DNA of 33,905 nucleotides from Sporothrix humicola (Eukaryota; Ascomycota; Sordariomycetes; Ophiostomatales; Ophiostomataceae). The translations under genes were made by a program, and so were the position numbers. Where the stretch lies: positions 1 through 33,905 of the forward strand of contig WNYE01000161.1 of the NCBI GenBank assembly GCA_021396245.1, written 5' to 3'. The notes beneath the pieces are model-generated. The model made no database searches. It saw nothing but the letters and a program-made list of their open reading frames with translations, and had not been told where the DNA came from. Positions 9,315 to 19,800 of the stretch are shown here, piece by piece (positions within the stretch are counted from its first letter, which is position 1; the number at the start of each line of letters is the position of its first letter).

Positions 9315-11482
9315 ATGCCTCTCTCCGGTCCTTCCAAGATGTCCAAGTTGACGACGGCGGCCCTGCTGGGCCTTGCTGCCACTGCGCAGGCAGCCAAGTC
9401 TCTGGGCGAGATCAAGCACGTCGTCATGATGATGATGGAGAACCGGTCTCTGCAACATGTACGTCAAGACCGCCCCTATCCATCTTCAACCACGTACTAA
9501 CTAACTGCCCAGTACTTTGGCACAATGGCCGGTGTCCGTGGTTTCGCCGACCCCAACGTCCAGATCAACCCCAAGAACAACAAGCCCATCTGGTATCAGT
9601 AGGTCACCGTCCCAACATACTCATGTTTAATGTTGAGCAGCCACCCTAACCTTTAGACCCGTCGACACGCTCACCAACGAGACCAACTACCTGCTGCCGT
9701 ACTGGCTCAACTACGAAAACACCGAGGAGAGCTACAACAAGAGCCAGTGCCTCTGCGCGGGCGCCAACAACTGGATCCCGACGCACCAGGCCATGAACGG
9801 CGGCGCCAACGACCAGTGGGCCGTGATTGACGACCCGCAGGCCTGGGGCTACTTCAAGCGGCAGGACATTGCGTACCACTTTGCGCTGGCCGAGTCGTAC
9901 ACGCTGGCCGACATGTACCACGCGGCCATCATGTCCAACACGGACCCCAACCGGTGGTACTGGCAGTCGGGCACGATCAATGTGCCGGGCAACGGCAAGC
10001 TGGCCAACGACGCGGGCGGTGTGATCCTGGACGACAACCAGAGCAACGGCTGCGTGGCCACCAACCTGGACTGTCTCCCCCTGCAGTGGCCCGCGTTCGC
10101 GCAGAAGCTCGACGAGGCCGGCGTCGACTGGCGCTCGTACCAGGAGTCGTACAACTGGGCGACCAACAACGGCCTGTTTTACTTTGAGGCGTTCCAGAAC
10201 GCGCCCAAGAACTCGAGCTTGTACCAGCGCGGCCTGGCGTTCGACGGCGACAACTCGCTCGCGTCGTTCAAGGCCGCCGCCGCCAACGGCACGCTGCCCG
10301 AGGTCAGCTGGTGCTTCCCGCCGGGCAACCTGCAGGAGCACCCGCCCAACACGCCGCAGGACGGCGCCTGGTGGATCAACGAGATTGTCAATGCGACGAT
10401 CAACGGCCCCAACTACGAGGACACGGTCATCCTGCTCAACTGGGACGAGGCCGGCGGCTGGGGCGATGCCGTGATGCCGGTGATCTCGCCCAACGGCACG
10501 CAGGGCATCTGGTTCGAGGACCCATACGGCGAGCTGGGCTACACGTGGGCCGGCCCCGGCGTGCGCATTCCGCTGATTATGATCTCGCCGTACACGCGCG
10601 GCGGCCATGTCTTTACGGAGCGCGGCGACCACTCGTCGATTTTGTTGTTTTTGGAGCAGTGGCTCGAGGCGCGCGGCTACAAGGACCTGACGACGTCGGA
10701 CGTCATGCCCGATTGGAGCCGCGAGCACGAGTCGAACCTGGTCAATGCCTTTGACTTTGAGAATGTAAGTTGTTTTTGTCAAAAAGTTCCTTCCGTTTTG
10801 GGTGGTGTTGGTGATGTTGATGCGGGACCCCACTTTTATCCGTTTCGGGACGGCCCACTGACTTACACCCTTTTTTTGAACCTCTTCACAGCCCGACTTC
10901 TCCAAGCCTGATCTCCCGGTGCCGCAGACACCGATCCAGGACAGCGACGGCAACATGCTGGGCCTGTACTCGGGCTTCTGTTCCAAAACGTTTGGCACCA
11001 GCTGCTCGAGCAGCGAGTACTATCTGCCGTACCCGTACGGCAAGCAGACCGAGGAGGAGGCGCTGTACTTTGAGGACGGCTTCAAGGGCGTCCGCGGCGA
11101 GCTGACCGAAGGCCGCTACCTTGTCTTTGAGAGCAACGGCTATGCACTGTACACGGACGGCAAGACCAAGCAGTTCTCGGCCAAGAAGGCAACGCCCGGC
11201 CACGAGGACATCCACCAGCGCTGGGTGCTGCACGCGCTCGAGGAAGAAGGCACGACGTTCCACATTACGAGCGCCGTCAACAACTACTACATCTCGCAGC
11301 ACTCGTCGCTCTCGATCTCGGAGAGCGGCGCGGAGCGGTACAACATTACGTACATGGGCGGCAGCAAGTACAAGCTGCAGAAAGAAAACGGGGCGTACCT
11401 CAACATTGACGCGAACGGCGAGCTGTCGTTCAAGTCGGAGCCGGTGGGCTACAACGTGTACAGCGTGACGTACCACAAGTAG
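9315..11482 (+). CDS. Secreted phosphoesterase, bacterial-type phospholipase C family
   Basis: Four exons: 9315-9458, 9513-9598, 9657-10764 and 10892-11482. Introns of 54, 58 and 127 bp have donors GTACGT, GTAGGT and GTAAGT. The second join is CA|A, restoring WYQPVDT. The product has 642 residues. The first ATG has context AGCAGCCATGCC; a second Met at residue 9 is an alternative. Residues up to about 26 form a signal peptide ending ATAQA. The catalytic domain follows the PF04185 phosphoesterase plan: ENR near 42-44, YFGTMAGVRGFADP (49-62), NRWYWQSGT with the presumed nucleophile Ser/Thr around 181-183, NWDEAGG (338-344) giving the metal-binding Asp-Glu pair, and SPYTRGGHV...GDHSS (387-404). 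Family members hydrolyse phosphatidylcholine, sphingomyelin or other phosphomonoesters and diesters; which applies here is unknown. From about 450 to the end a beta-rich C-terminal part has repeated strand patterns, probably a lipid- or surface-binding accessory domain. The residues after ENRS are LQH rather than the common FDH. Convergent with the Zn2Cys6 gene. Confidence 0.92.
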
Positions 11483-11622
11483 GAGGGATGCCGGAGAAAA
11501 GAAAAGGTGTAGTGGAGATGAATGAGCTGAGCGTGGACGTTAAAAGGGGGGGGAAGGTGAGGCGGACATACAAACACATTAATGAGTTGAAATTGAAAAC
11601 GATGACATCTGTCAAGTGGTGA

Positions 11623-11628
11623 TTTATT
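11623..11628 (-). terminator. AATAAA polyadenylation-type signal for the Zn2Cys6 gene
   Basis: AATAAA on the minus strand lies about 130 nt past the stop of the transcription factor gene, in the 276-bp gap between two convergent genes. A plus-strand AATAAA near 11706, followed by an A9 run, could serve the phospholipase gene. Both are inferred from position. Confidence 0.3.
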
Positions 11629-11758
11629 CGTATTTGCTAGTGATAATTCAACAGTCCTCCAATAACCCGCCCATGGTATATATTCGTGATCGTAACAATG
11701 AAATGAAATAAAGACAAAAAAAAAACATAAATGTACAGATACATATAAAGGGACATGT

Positions 11759-14632
11759 TTACACCCGGTACTGTCTCTGCGACTGAACACTGTGCGCCCC
11801 ACTCGTGGTAGACATCCACAGACTGCCCGTGCGGGCGGCACCTGGTGGGTTGACGTTGACCGTATTGACGGGGCTGGCGGTGCAGTCGGTGGCAGCGTCT
11901 GTGCTGCAGGTCCTGGCCTCGACGTTCTGGACATTCTGGACGTTTGGGACAGCCACGTTGGACGTCTCCCGCATCAGGCTGTCGAAAAAGGCCATGTCGA
12001 CGCCCTGGAAAGCCCACGGGTCGGCGGCGCCGATGCTGTGTTGGGCGTTGTGCTGACCACTGGCAGCACCGCCGGCGCCGGGATAGAGCAGGCCGACAGG
12101 CGGTTGGGAGGCCATTGTGTCGCTCTCGCCGAGACAGGTGGCAAACGGCGACTGCGACTGGGAGTGGGAGCCGCTGACGTCGGGGACCATGCTGTGGAGG
12201 TCGTGGGCGTGCTGTGCCTGCGGGTGTTGGTGGTGGTTGTGCTGTTGCACCAGTGTCTGAGGCTGCTGAGGAGACGCCATGTTGGACGGGATATTGGACG
12301 GCACGATGCGCGGGACGACCATGCCCTCGCCGCTGGCCATGGCGGTGCCAAAGGCAGACGGAGACGGAGAATCCTGCGGTGGGTGCGCTTCCTTTGTGAT
12401 TTCGCCATCGCGGGCGATCGTAATAAAGCCGACATAGGGCACGGAGATGCGCAGTTTGCCGGCAGCGGCGGCGGCTGCTGTAGCTGCTGCGCGGCCCTGC
12501 GCGTGGTTGGTCTTGTCGGGAGAGTCGTGGGGACCCGTCTCGTCGCAGTCTCTGCCTGTGCCCATGCCGAGGCCGTTGCGGCTGCACAGCGACTCCAAAG
12601 CCTGGCTCGACCCCATGGCCGTGTCGGCCTCAATGGCGAGCAGCTGGCGCAGCAGGTCGACGCTGGTCTCGCTGATGGTGTCCTCCTCGTTGAGCTTGCT
12701 GACCAAGTCCATACTATCGAGAGCCTCCTCCATCATGGCGCGGTCCGACAGGCGCTGGTGGGCCAGGACGTTGCTGGCGGGGCCGTTTTGGGCGGTGTGG
12801 CGGTGGCCGTCAATGTGCACGAGGATCAGAGTCAAGGACGCCATGAGGGCAAAGAACTCGAGCAGCCGACAGCAGCATGCACTGCTGTTAAAGCTGCGGA
12901 ACAGCACGTAGCGGCTCAGGACTTCGCGCGAGGCGCTGACGGAGGCGACGCGGCTGTACTCGAGGCGGCGCTGGTCGGCGGGCGTGATTGTCGTCGAAGG
13001 CGGCGGGTGCAGCATGTAGGGCAGATGCAGCTGGTTCAAAATGTTGTAGTAAAGCACCTGGTTGGTCAGGCGGACCATTTCCCAGACGCTCTGTTCGTGG
13101 TCGCCGGGCGGCACGGCGGCCATGTTGGGCGCGAGCCACCATCGCGACGGCAGAGTAGCGGCAATGCGCTGCATCTCGCGGTCGATCTGTTCCGTCGTGG
13201 AATGGTCGTCGAAACGGTGGCCGCGGTCGTTGCGGTCGAGAATGTAGCTGGTGATCATGCTGAGCTGCTGCTCGAGCTGGCCCATGGGCGTGTCGTTGCG
13301 GAGCATCTCGTTGGAGGCAATGGGCGCCTCAAAGGCAGCCTGTGGGAGGCCCAGCAGCAGACACAGGAAGCGTTCAGCACTCAGGATGCGGTACCACAAG
13401 AACTGCGGGTCGAGGCTGTGCGTGCCCGTCATGGACATGGACATTGTTGTAAAGGTCGACGCGACCGAGACGGACGCCGGCGCTGTCGTTGTCGATGTGG
13501 ACGCCGGATTGCGGTGTGGCCGCTTCGGGATGCACATGAGTTGAGCCAGTGACAGAGCCCGTCTCCACGTGAGCCATGCTCTCCTCAGACGGCCAGCGTT
13601 GCCTCTGTACATGGCCTCGAGCATGATGCACTCGAGACCGTCGAGTGTATCGAGTGTATCGAGCAAGGCATCATTGGACGTGACGAGTCTTGCGGCTGTG
13701 TCGCCGAGACGAACAATGATTCCGCGCACAGGTTCCGACAGGCCGTCCAGCTCTTTTTGTGCCAGCGGATCTGACCCCTGCAGGACCATGGCGATCAGCA
13801 GCATCTGCCGCGCAATAATGATGGGATGGGTCTGTGACGTGTGTCTTATCCTGAGTTCGCCGGGCGGCCAGAACCCGCTCTTTTGAATATCCTGTTGGGA
13901 TCGCACGACAATCTGGTAGTAGTTGTAGGCCGTGTCGGCGCAGGACGCGATGAGGTCGAGGTCGTGCTGCGGCGGGTAGACAGCAAGTAAGGCCGACGAC
14001 AGCTCCTCAAACGACTGCGGCTGGGCCGTTGACAGTGCGAGAGAGGATGCGGCAGCGCCCGCCTTGGTCGCATACCCGGCCGACGCCATCGTCACGGCGG
14101 TTGATGTGTCGCTCGCCGGTGTGGGCACGCTCGCCGCAGTATCTGGCGAGTGGTCTCTGCTGTGGCGGGGGGCTGTGGGTCCAAGCCGCGTCAGCGGTTG
14201 TTGTGGTGTTTGTGCCTGCGCCTGCTGTTGTGTCTGATTCTGCGTCTGGTTCTGCGTCTGATGCACCAGCTGCTGGATCATCGCCTCGACCCGCACGATG
14301 CGGTCGCCCACCAGCCGGCTCTTGACCGTCGGCGTCGTCGGGTCCTCGGGGAACTCCTGGCTCACGCACGGCAGGCAGCGCTTCGTGCAGCCGATGCACA
14401 CGCTGTCGCCCGGCGCGGCAAACGTGCACCGCACCTTGCGGCGCTTGCACTCCCAGCACGTGTGCGTGCCCTTGCGGACCTTGCGGCGCTTGACCAGCGG
14501 TTCGGGGGAGTCTGTGGAGGGCGAGTGTGTCTGGGAGTGTGACTGTGTGTGTGACTCGGAAAGTGTAGATGACAAAGGCAGACCGGAGGAGCCTGGAGCG
14601 GCAGGCGAAGAGTTGGGTGGTCTTTCCGCCAT
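11759..14632 (-). CDS. Zn2Cys6 fungal-specific transcription factor
   Basis: Single open frame of 957 residues. Residues 1-48 are Ser/Thr/Pro-rich. A basic stretch KRRKVRKG (49-55) precedes the binuclear zinc cluster, whose six Cys are at 59, 62, 69, 79, 82 and 89 (CX2CX6CX9CX2CX6C), so it should bind DNA, typically CGG-containing half sites. A likely short dimerisation helix (about 105-125) is followed by a Gln-rich run (124-146). Residues from about 210 to 560 match the fungal transcription factor middle homology region in pattern, with the AWLTWRRALSLAQLM and FLWYRILSAERFLCLLLGLP helices typical of this fold. The C-terminal third is low complexity, with Gln/His-rich and Ser/Pro-rich stretches that probably include an activation region. 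The target pathway is unknown. No intron is needed. The leader upstream is CT-rich with an overlapping upstream open frame, and a copia element lies 765 bp upstream of the start codon. The convergent phospholipase gene is the nearest candidate target, by proximity only. Confidence 0.93.
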   Translation of the reverse strand: MAERPPNSSPAAPGSSGLPLSSTLSESHTQSHSQTHSPSTDSPEPLVKRRKVRKGTHTCWECKRRKVRCTFAAPGDSVCIGCTKRCLPCVSQEFPEDPTTPTVKSRLVGDRIVRVEAMIQQLVHQTQNQTQNQTQQQAQAQTPQQPLTRLGPTAPRHSRDHSPDTAASVPTPASDTSTAVTMASAGYATKAGAAASSLALSTAQPQSFEELSSALLAVYPPQHDLDLIASCADTAYNYYQIVVRSQQDIQKSGFWPPGELRIRHTSQTHPIIIARQMLLIAMVLQGSDPLAQKELDGLSEPVRGIIVRLGDTAARLVTSNDALLDTLDTLDGLECIMLEAMYRGNAGRLRRAWLTWRRALSLAQLMCIPKRPHRNPASTSTTTAPASVSVASTFTTMSMSMTGTHSLDPQFLWYRILSAERFLCLLLGLPQAAFEAPIASNEMLRNDTPMGQLEQQLSMITSYILDRNDRGHRFDDHSTTEQIDREMQRIAATLPSRWWLAPNMAAVPPGDHEQSVWEMVRLTNQVLYYNILNQLHLPYMLHPPPSTTITPADQRRLEYSRVASVSASREVLSRYVLFRSFNSSACCCRLLEFFALMASLTLILVHIDGHRHTAQNGPASNVLAHQRLSDRAMMEEALDSMDLVSKLNEEDTISETSVDLLRQLLAIEADTAMGSSQALESLCSRNGLGMGTGRDCDETGPHDSPDKTNHAQGRAAATAAAAAAGKLRISVPYVGFITIARDGEITKEAHPPQDSPSPSAFGTAMASGEGMVVPRIVPSNIPSNMASPQQPQTLVQQHNHHQHPQAQHAHDLHSMVPDVSGSHSQSQSPFATCLGESDTMASQPPVGLLYPGAGGAASGQHNAQHSIGAADPWAFQGVDMAFFDSLMRETSNVAVPNVQNVQNVEARTCSTDAATDCTASPVNTVNVNPPGAARTGSLWMSTTSGAHSVQSQRQYRV

Positions 14633-15397
14633 TGTGAGAGGATGTGATGTGAAAGTGTCTACTCGGGGAAAGGACTATGACTCGGCAAAAGAACTCGGGA
14701 TGTGGATATGCACCACGGACGCGAACGGCGGTGGACGTTCGGTGAGACGTGGGCAGAGGAGAAGTAAGAAGTAGGAAATACAAAGTAAGAAACGGATTAA
14801 GTAAGGAGAAGAGGCTGGGGAGGGAAAAGACTGGGGATAGACTACAAGAATAAATCAATAGAACCAAATAAAGAAAGAAAAGGCGACGAGAGGATGATGA
14901 GAGGATGAGCAGCCAGGGACTAGACCCAAGGACTGGGTAAAGGGTCGTTGGATATTCAAAGATGGAGAAGAATGAATGACCCGAGGGGTGGAGTATGGAG
15001 AATGGCGTGAGATGGATGAGACGATGGATGCAATGGCAGATGACAGACGTGGCAGATGGTGGACGAGATACTGAAAAGACGGGCCACGGCACGACTCCCC
15101 AGAGTGAGAAAGTCGGCAATATTCAAGAGAGCAAAGACCCAAGAGGTGTCGATGTGTGGTGAGGTGAGGCGGCACTCTGCGAAAGTTGCAGTCGCTTGTG
15201 GCAGCTCGTAAGAGGTGAGAAGGGCCCTGAACCGCGCAGAAAGATGCAGTTGGGTTGAGAGACGAAGAGAAAATGCGGCGGCCGAACACCAAAGAACGGA
15301 GCCAGCCGTCCTGGGCCAGAATGAGAAGGAGAGTGAGAAGGAGAGTGAGAAGAGTGAAGTCGAGATAATAAGTCAGCAAGCGAGTGCGAACGGGAGT
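14633..15397 (-). promoter_or_regulatory. CT-rich leader / promoter of the Zn2Cys6 gene, ending at the transposon insertion
   Basis: The 765 bp between the transcription factor start and the target-site duplication of the copia element. Read in the gene's direction it is strongly pyrimidine-rich with many TTCTC/CTTTC runs. It contains an ATG at 15119 that opens a long frame overlapping the real start in another frame. A 12-bp direct repeat (GAGAAGGAGAGT, about 2.5 copies) lies at 15323-15352. Promoter plus long 5' leader is the simplest reading; no separate gene is supported. Confidence 0.45.
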
Positions 15398-15402
15398 GAA
15401 AT
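15398..15402. repeat. Target-site duplication, left copy (GAAAT)
   Basis: GAAAT directly before the left LTR is repeated exactly at 20993-20997 directly after the right LTR. A 5-bp duplication is what retroviral-type integrases of copia elements produce. Confidence 0.93.
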
Positions 15403-15521
15403 TGTTGGGCCATAGGCACAGAAGAAATGTTGCATAGAGAGGAGGCGAGAATGCCAGAATCTGTGGCTCCCGGGCAGGGCTAAATCTATGGCGCTAGGGT
15501 CACGTGACCCTTAACCCAACA
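15403..15521 (-). repeat. Left LTR (3' LTR of the element), 119 bp
   Basis: Starts TGTTGGG and ends CCCAACA, a 7-bp terminal inverted repeat. It aligns without gaps to 20874-20992, with 7 differences, all transitions. It contains the 14-bp palindrome GGGTCACGTGACCC at 15497-15510. Since the coding relic runs on the minus strand, this copy is the 3' LTR. Confidence 0.95.
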
Positions 15522-15541
15522 CTACCTCTTAGCCCTTGCCC
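15522..15541 (-). other. Candidate polypurine tract
   Basis: On the element's strand the 20 bases directly before the 3' LTR are purine-rich (GGGCAAGGGCTAAGAGGTAG). This is the expected place for the plus-strand primer. The tract is interrupted by a few pyrimidines, so the exact primer is uncertain. Confidence 0.45.
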
Positions 15542-16559
15542 GGTGGGCTAATCAGACGACATCTTTAATTAACGTTAATTTATATACAAAATAAAATCTT
15601 GTTTTATGTAAAAGGAGGCCAAAATGTTAAATTAAAGTTTTTTACGATCGGTGTTATTACGTAGTATAAAATAAAAACTTTAAAAGAGAAAATAAATTTT
15701 TTACGTAATTTCGTAATATTTATTTTATTTAAGTATTAATTTCGATAAGTTTAAAAAGTTAACGAATTTCGTAAATTTATTACTTTTTAAAAGTTTCGTA
15801 AAACCGTTAATTATTATATTTATACTAGGTTAATAACGTATATTAAACTTATTAACTTTCGTTTACTTAATAATTTATTTATAATAAATGTTAATATACT
15901 TCGTACGAATTTTTTTATAAAAGTTAAAGTATATAACGAGGGCATTAACACTATCGGTAAAAAGTAACAATAACGGCGTTATTTCGTTACTTAAATTTAA
16001 AAAAATTTCGTTAACCCATTATAAAACTTTAATAATAAGTGTAAAGTTAATAAATTTAACTTTTATTAACGAAAAAATAACGAAAAATTACTTTTTCGTC
16101 TTTTAAAACACCAAAGCGTTATTTATTATAATTACAAAAACGTCGGTGGAACGCCTCGATAATAAGTTATTTACGAAAATAATATTAGTATAACCGATAA
16201 AGTGTAAAATATCGTTAAAACGTATATCGAGTATATAAATTTTAATCGTGTAAGATTTCGTAACTTTTAAATATCGGAAAAGGTATTTTAAAAATTATTA
16301 ATAAACCGGAGAAAAACCTTGGTTATTGTCGTAAAAACGAGAAACGGTGAAAAAAATATTGGGCTGTGATAATACGGCGAAGTAATTAACCGAGCTGGTT
16401 TATTTAATATAAAGGTTATAGTTTAACGTATCGATTTATTAAACGTTAAATAAAGTAAAGTTTAAAGGTTATAAGTTATTAATAATATTATAGTCGTTAT
16501 ATTCGAATTTATAAATAATATAGTTAACGTAACGTTATTACGTTAAAAAAAAAGTCTTT

Positions 16560-17040
16560 TTAACTTTATTTTTCGTAATATCGTAAGCTAAAAAGGTCTT
16601 TACATCGCCTATAATACGTAATTCGAAATACTTACTTAAAACCTCGTCAAAGGCTTTAAGGCGGTATTTATATAAACCGGCTATAAGTAAGTTATTAACG
16701 TATATAAGTACGAAGTCGCCGGTTACGTTATTTTTAAAAAAGTATAAATTAAAGTTATAAACGGAGAAACCGAAGGTTTACATAAGTGGCGAAATAATAT
16801 TAAACCACCACTTTAAGTTACGTAAAAAGTTATACAAAGCTCGTTTAAAAAGATAAATATATTTTTTATTATTAATAAGTTTTTTTAGTAATTTAACGTA
16901 TACCGTATTATTTACCGGTATTTTTACGTTAAAAAAAACGGTTATAAAGTCGTATTATATTAACTTAAAGTTATAATATACTACGTAAGTTAAAAATACT
17001 TTTATTATTACTACTAATATAACTACGGCGAAAGTATTAT
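16560..17040 (-). pseudogene. Copia reverse transcriptase relic
   Basis: Reading the minus strand in one frame gives recognisable copia RT blocks with scattered stops. TFAVV (17021-17035) stands at the TFAPV motif. A block reading YDFITVFFNVKIP matches the 'DVKTAFLNG' region, and the codon before it is TAA where the family has Gln (CAA). FKRALYNFLRNLKWWF matches the 'LYGLRQSPRLWY' block. YVNN at 16691-16702 replaces catalytic YVDD, followed by LLIAG and KYFELRIIGDVKTFLAY, which match the segments after the active site. Both Asp-to-Asn changes are G-to-A, as RIP produces. The enzyme is dead. Confidence 0.85.
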
Positions 17041-18559
17041 CGTTAAACTACGAGTTTAACTTTTTATTACTGTAAATAACTTATTTAACCTTTACTATAC
17101 TTTTTTTATTTACGTATACTTATTTCTTTAATAATACGGTTATACCGGGGTATTATAAAATTAAATTTTACGCGTTTAACTTATTAAAATTATCGAGTTA
17201 TTTTTATATAACTAAAAGTTAACGTTACTTATAGTCGGTGAATTATAACGTTTATTTATATATTTTAAAGACTAAAAGGTTAATATAAAAAACTTTATTT
17301 ACTTCGATTATTATTACGTAAACGTTATTAACTTAAGTTTTTTTTTAATAAAATTCGATAATATAATTAAACTCTATCTCTTATACCACCGAGGTTATAC
17401 CAAAAACTTATATTTTGTATATAAATAATACAAATATTAATATAAGTTTATCGTTTATAAACTCGCGTAAAAGTTACTTTTTACCTATATTTTAATAAAT
17501 CTTATAGTCGATACGTAAACTCGTAAAACGTACCAAACGTTTTAAAAGTTAAAGCTTAATACTAATCTCGTCGGTTATAAAAGGGTTAACGGAAAACTAT
17601 TAAAACGGTATAACAACAAAAGTATTAATATTTAACTATATCGTAAGTAATGTTTTAAAACACGGCGGCGTCGAAGGTCGTAAAACGACCGTAAACTCGT
17701 CGAAGAAGGTTAAAGCGACGGCTATATCGCTTATAAGGCCGTGTTAAAGCGCGAGAGAGAGTTTTTTTTGTATATTATTAAAATTATTAATATTACGAGG
17801 TAATAAATTTTTAGTTTTTACCTTTAAAAGTACGTATATAAACGGTGTTACGGCTAAGCGGATTAGTAAATTTAATATAAACGTAAGCTTTGAAGACGAA
17901 AAAGTAATTTATTAAACTGAAGGGGTAATAAAAACCGATAAGGTAATAAAGGCCGATAGTTAATACTATATTATATATTCATTTATAATAAAATCTTCGG
18001 TTATAACGATTTTTTACCCTCCGATCGACGTAAACGTAAAGACGAGTAACGGTTTACTTTAACCGATACCGAAAAAGATTTAATCTTTTACGAAGTCTAC
18101 GTTACCGACGATAGTATTATTTTCTTTGGATATAAAAAGAAAAAAAAATTCGTAAAGCTTTACAAATAAAACCTTAAATACCTCTTTCGTTACCGAAAAG
18201 TAAATGTAATAAATATAACCGTATAAGTTACTATAACTTATAAATTAACCAATAATACTTCGAAAAGTAAAGTAGTTTATTTTTTTTTTATATACTTACT
18301 TAAAGTGTACGTATACGTTATAGCCGTATACACGAAGGTAATTAATATATAACTCGTAAAAGTCTTTCGGTATACTAAGTACTTTATATAAACGTTTTTA
18401 AAACGTTTCGTTATCAAGGTTACGACGAAAAAGTAAAAAGTTTAACGTTATAATAACCGTGTTAACGATAAAAAGTTATAAAGTAAAAGGTAAGTTAATA
18501 TTTTTTAAAAACACGCGAACTATAGTTACGATAATTTTACTATTAACTTTTAAAAAGCC

Positions 18560-18700
18560 GTTCGATAAAAGTATATAAGCCGTTATTAGTTTAATAATAA
18601 TACTTATTTCGTAAGATTACGTTTTAAAGTTTCCTTTATACTACTATTCGTTACTTTAACCGAATTTAGTACCGCCGTCGAGGTTAATAATATACACTTT
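18560..18700 (-). pseudogene. Copia integrase core relic
   Basis: IINLDGGTKF at 18662-18691 stands at the conserved 'SDNGGEF/SDGGTEF' block with the second catalytic Asp. Further along the minus strand a block reading AYILLSNGF, then VNSKIIVTIVRV, resembles the 'YTPEQNG-AER' segment with the catalytic Glu altered. Stops interrupt it. It is in the same frame as the RT relic, 1977 nt (659 codons) before YVNN. Confidence 0.7.
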
Positions 18701-19699
18701 AAGGTTTATTTAACGTTCGAAATATATTACGAACTTTTTTAACTTCGTAAAAACCTCGTTTTTTATACGTAAAAAAACAGTCCACTTAAAGTTAAAGTAA
18801 ACGTTAAAAAAATATACGAAATATCGTATATTTTTAAATTCAGTTTTATAAAACACCACATCGACGCGTATAAAGTGTCTTAACGTTTAAAGGTTATCGT
18901 CTTAACGTTTACTTATAACCTTTTATAATTTAACTAAATTATAATTATAATAATAACGTGTAAACTTACCGGTGAAAGTAATATTTACGTTCTTCGTGGC
19001 GCGTTTAACGGTATCGATGTTCGTATAAAAAAGACACTTATATATAATATCGTAGTTAATAAATATTATAAAAATATTTAAAGTTTTTTTCGAAATAAAG
19101 ATTACGTTACGTAAAAAGGAAACCTTTTTCTTTTATATAATCTCTTAAAAAGGTTAACTTTACGGCGTAAAAACTACGTTATTTTCAAAATCGATCTTTA
19201 TACTTTTTTTTTTAAGGGTACCGGTAAAGATAATATTAATTAATCCTTAAAAAGTATAAATAATATCGTTAAAAAATACTTTATTCACAACGTCGTCTCC
19301 TAATACAACTTTAAGGCCAACTTTACCTTTAATCTCCTTTTTACGTATACCGTCGTTTAAATTAAAGAAAAACTATAAGTTAACTAGTCGTTTAAAGCCG
19401 TTAAACTACTTAATATTATTAAATTTATAAGTAAAAAAACCGAAGTTAAAAAAGATTAAGTCGTGGCTAAAGATCTTAGTAGCCGTAAAAATTATATACG
19501 CCGTTTAATACTATTAAAAAATTACGAATATTATAAAGGTAATATTAAAGGTTAAGTTCGTAATAAATTATTAAGTTACACTATTTATAATTAACGGTTA
19601 AGGGTTATCGATTACTACGTTTATTATAATAAATGTTACGTTAAAAAGACTTAAAACGAAAAAAACGACAATAAGGTTAACCTTAACTAAAGTTTACGA

Positions 19700-19800
19700 A
19701 GGTTAATTTTTATCTTTATCGTTACCTTTCGGCGGTGGGCGAAAGAATATACTAACACCTTTACTTCCTTTACTTTTACCTCCGCCACGGTTACGGTATC
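19700..19800 (-). pseudogene. Gag-like Gly/Lys/Ser-rich relic
   Basis: Minus-strand translation in the same frame as the integrase and RT relics gives RGGGKSKGSKGVSIFFRPPP, then KGNDKDK. Such basic Gly-rich stretches lie near the C-terminal end of copia Gag, before the zinc knuckle. The knuckle itself is no longer readable. The assignment rests on position and composition. Confidence 0.45.

Noticed and set aside
9646..10998. 450-codon open frame antisense to the phospholipase gene
   Set aside because: Composition rich in Val, Arg, Ala and Gly with no domain. It is the shadow of GC-rich third positions of the real gene on the other strand.
11792..13552. 586-codon open frame antisense to the Zn2Cys6 gene
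   Set aside because: No domains, and composition dictated by the sense codons. The sense frame has the zinc cluster and middle homology region.
14007..15119. 370-codon frame upstream of and overlapping the regulator start, as a separate protein gene
   Set aside because: Its first part is translated pyrimidine-rich leader and its second part is the out-of-frame shadow of the zinc-cluster region. No domain. Kept only as a possible translational control feature.
16560..18700. Ty3/gypsy assignment of the retrotransposon
   Set aside because: Integrase lies before reverse transcriptase on the element's strand, and the RT reads with copia-type blocks (YV-D-D, LYGLRQ-like), so copia fits and gypsy does not.
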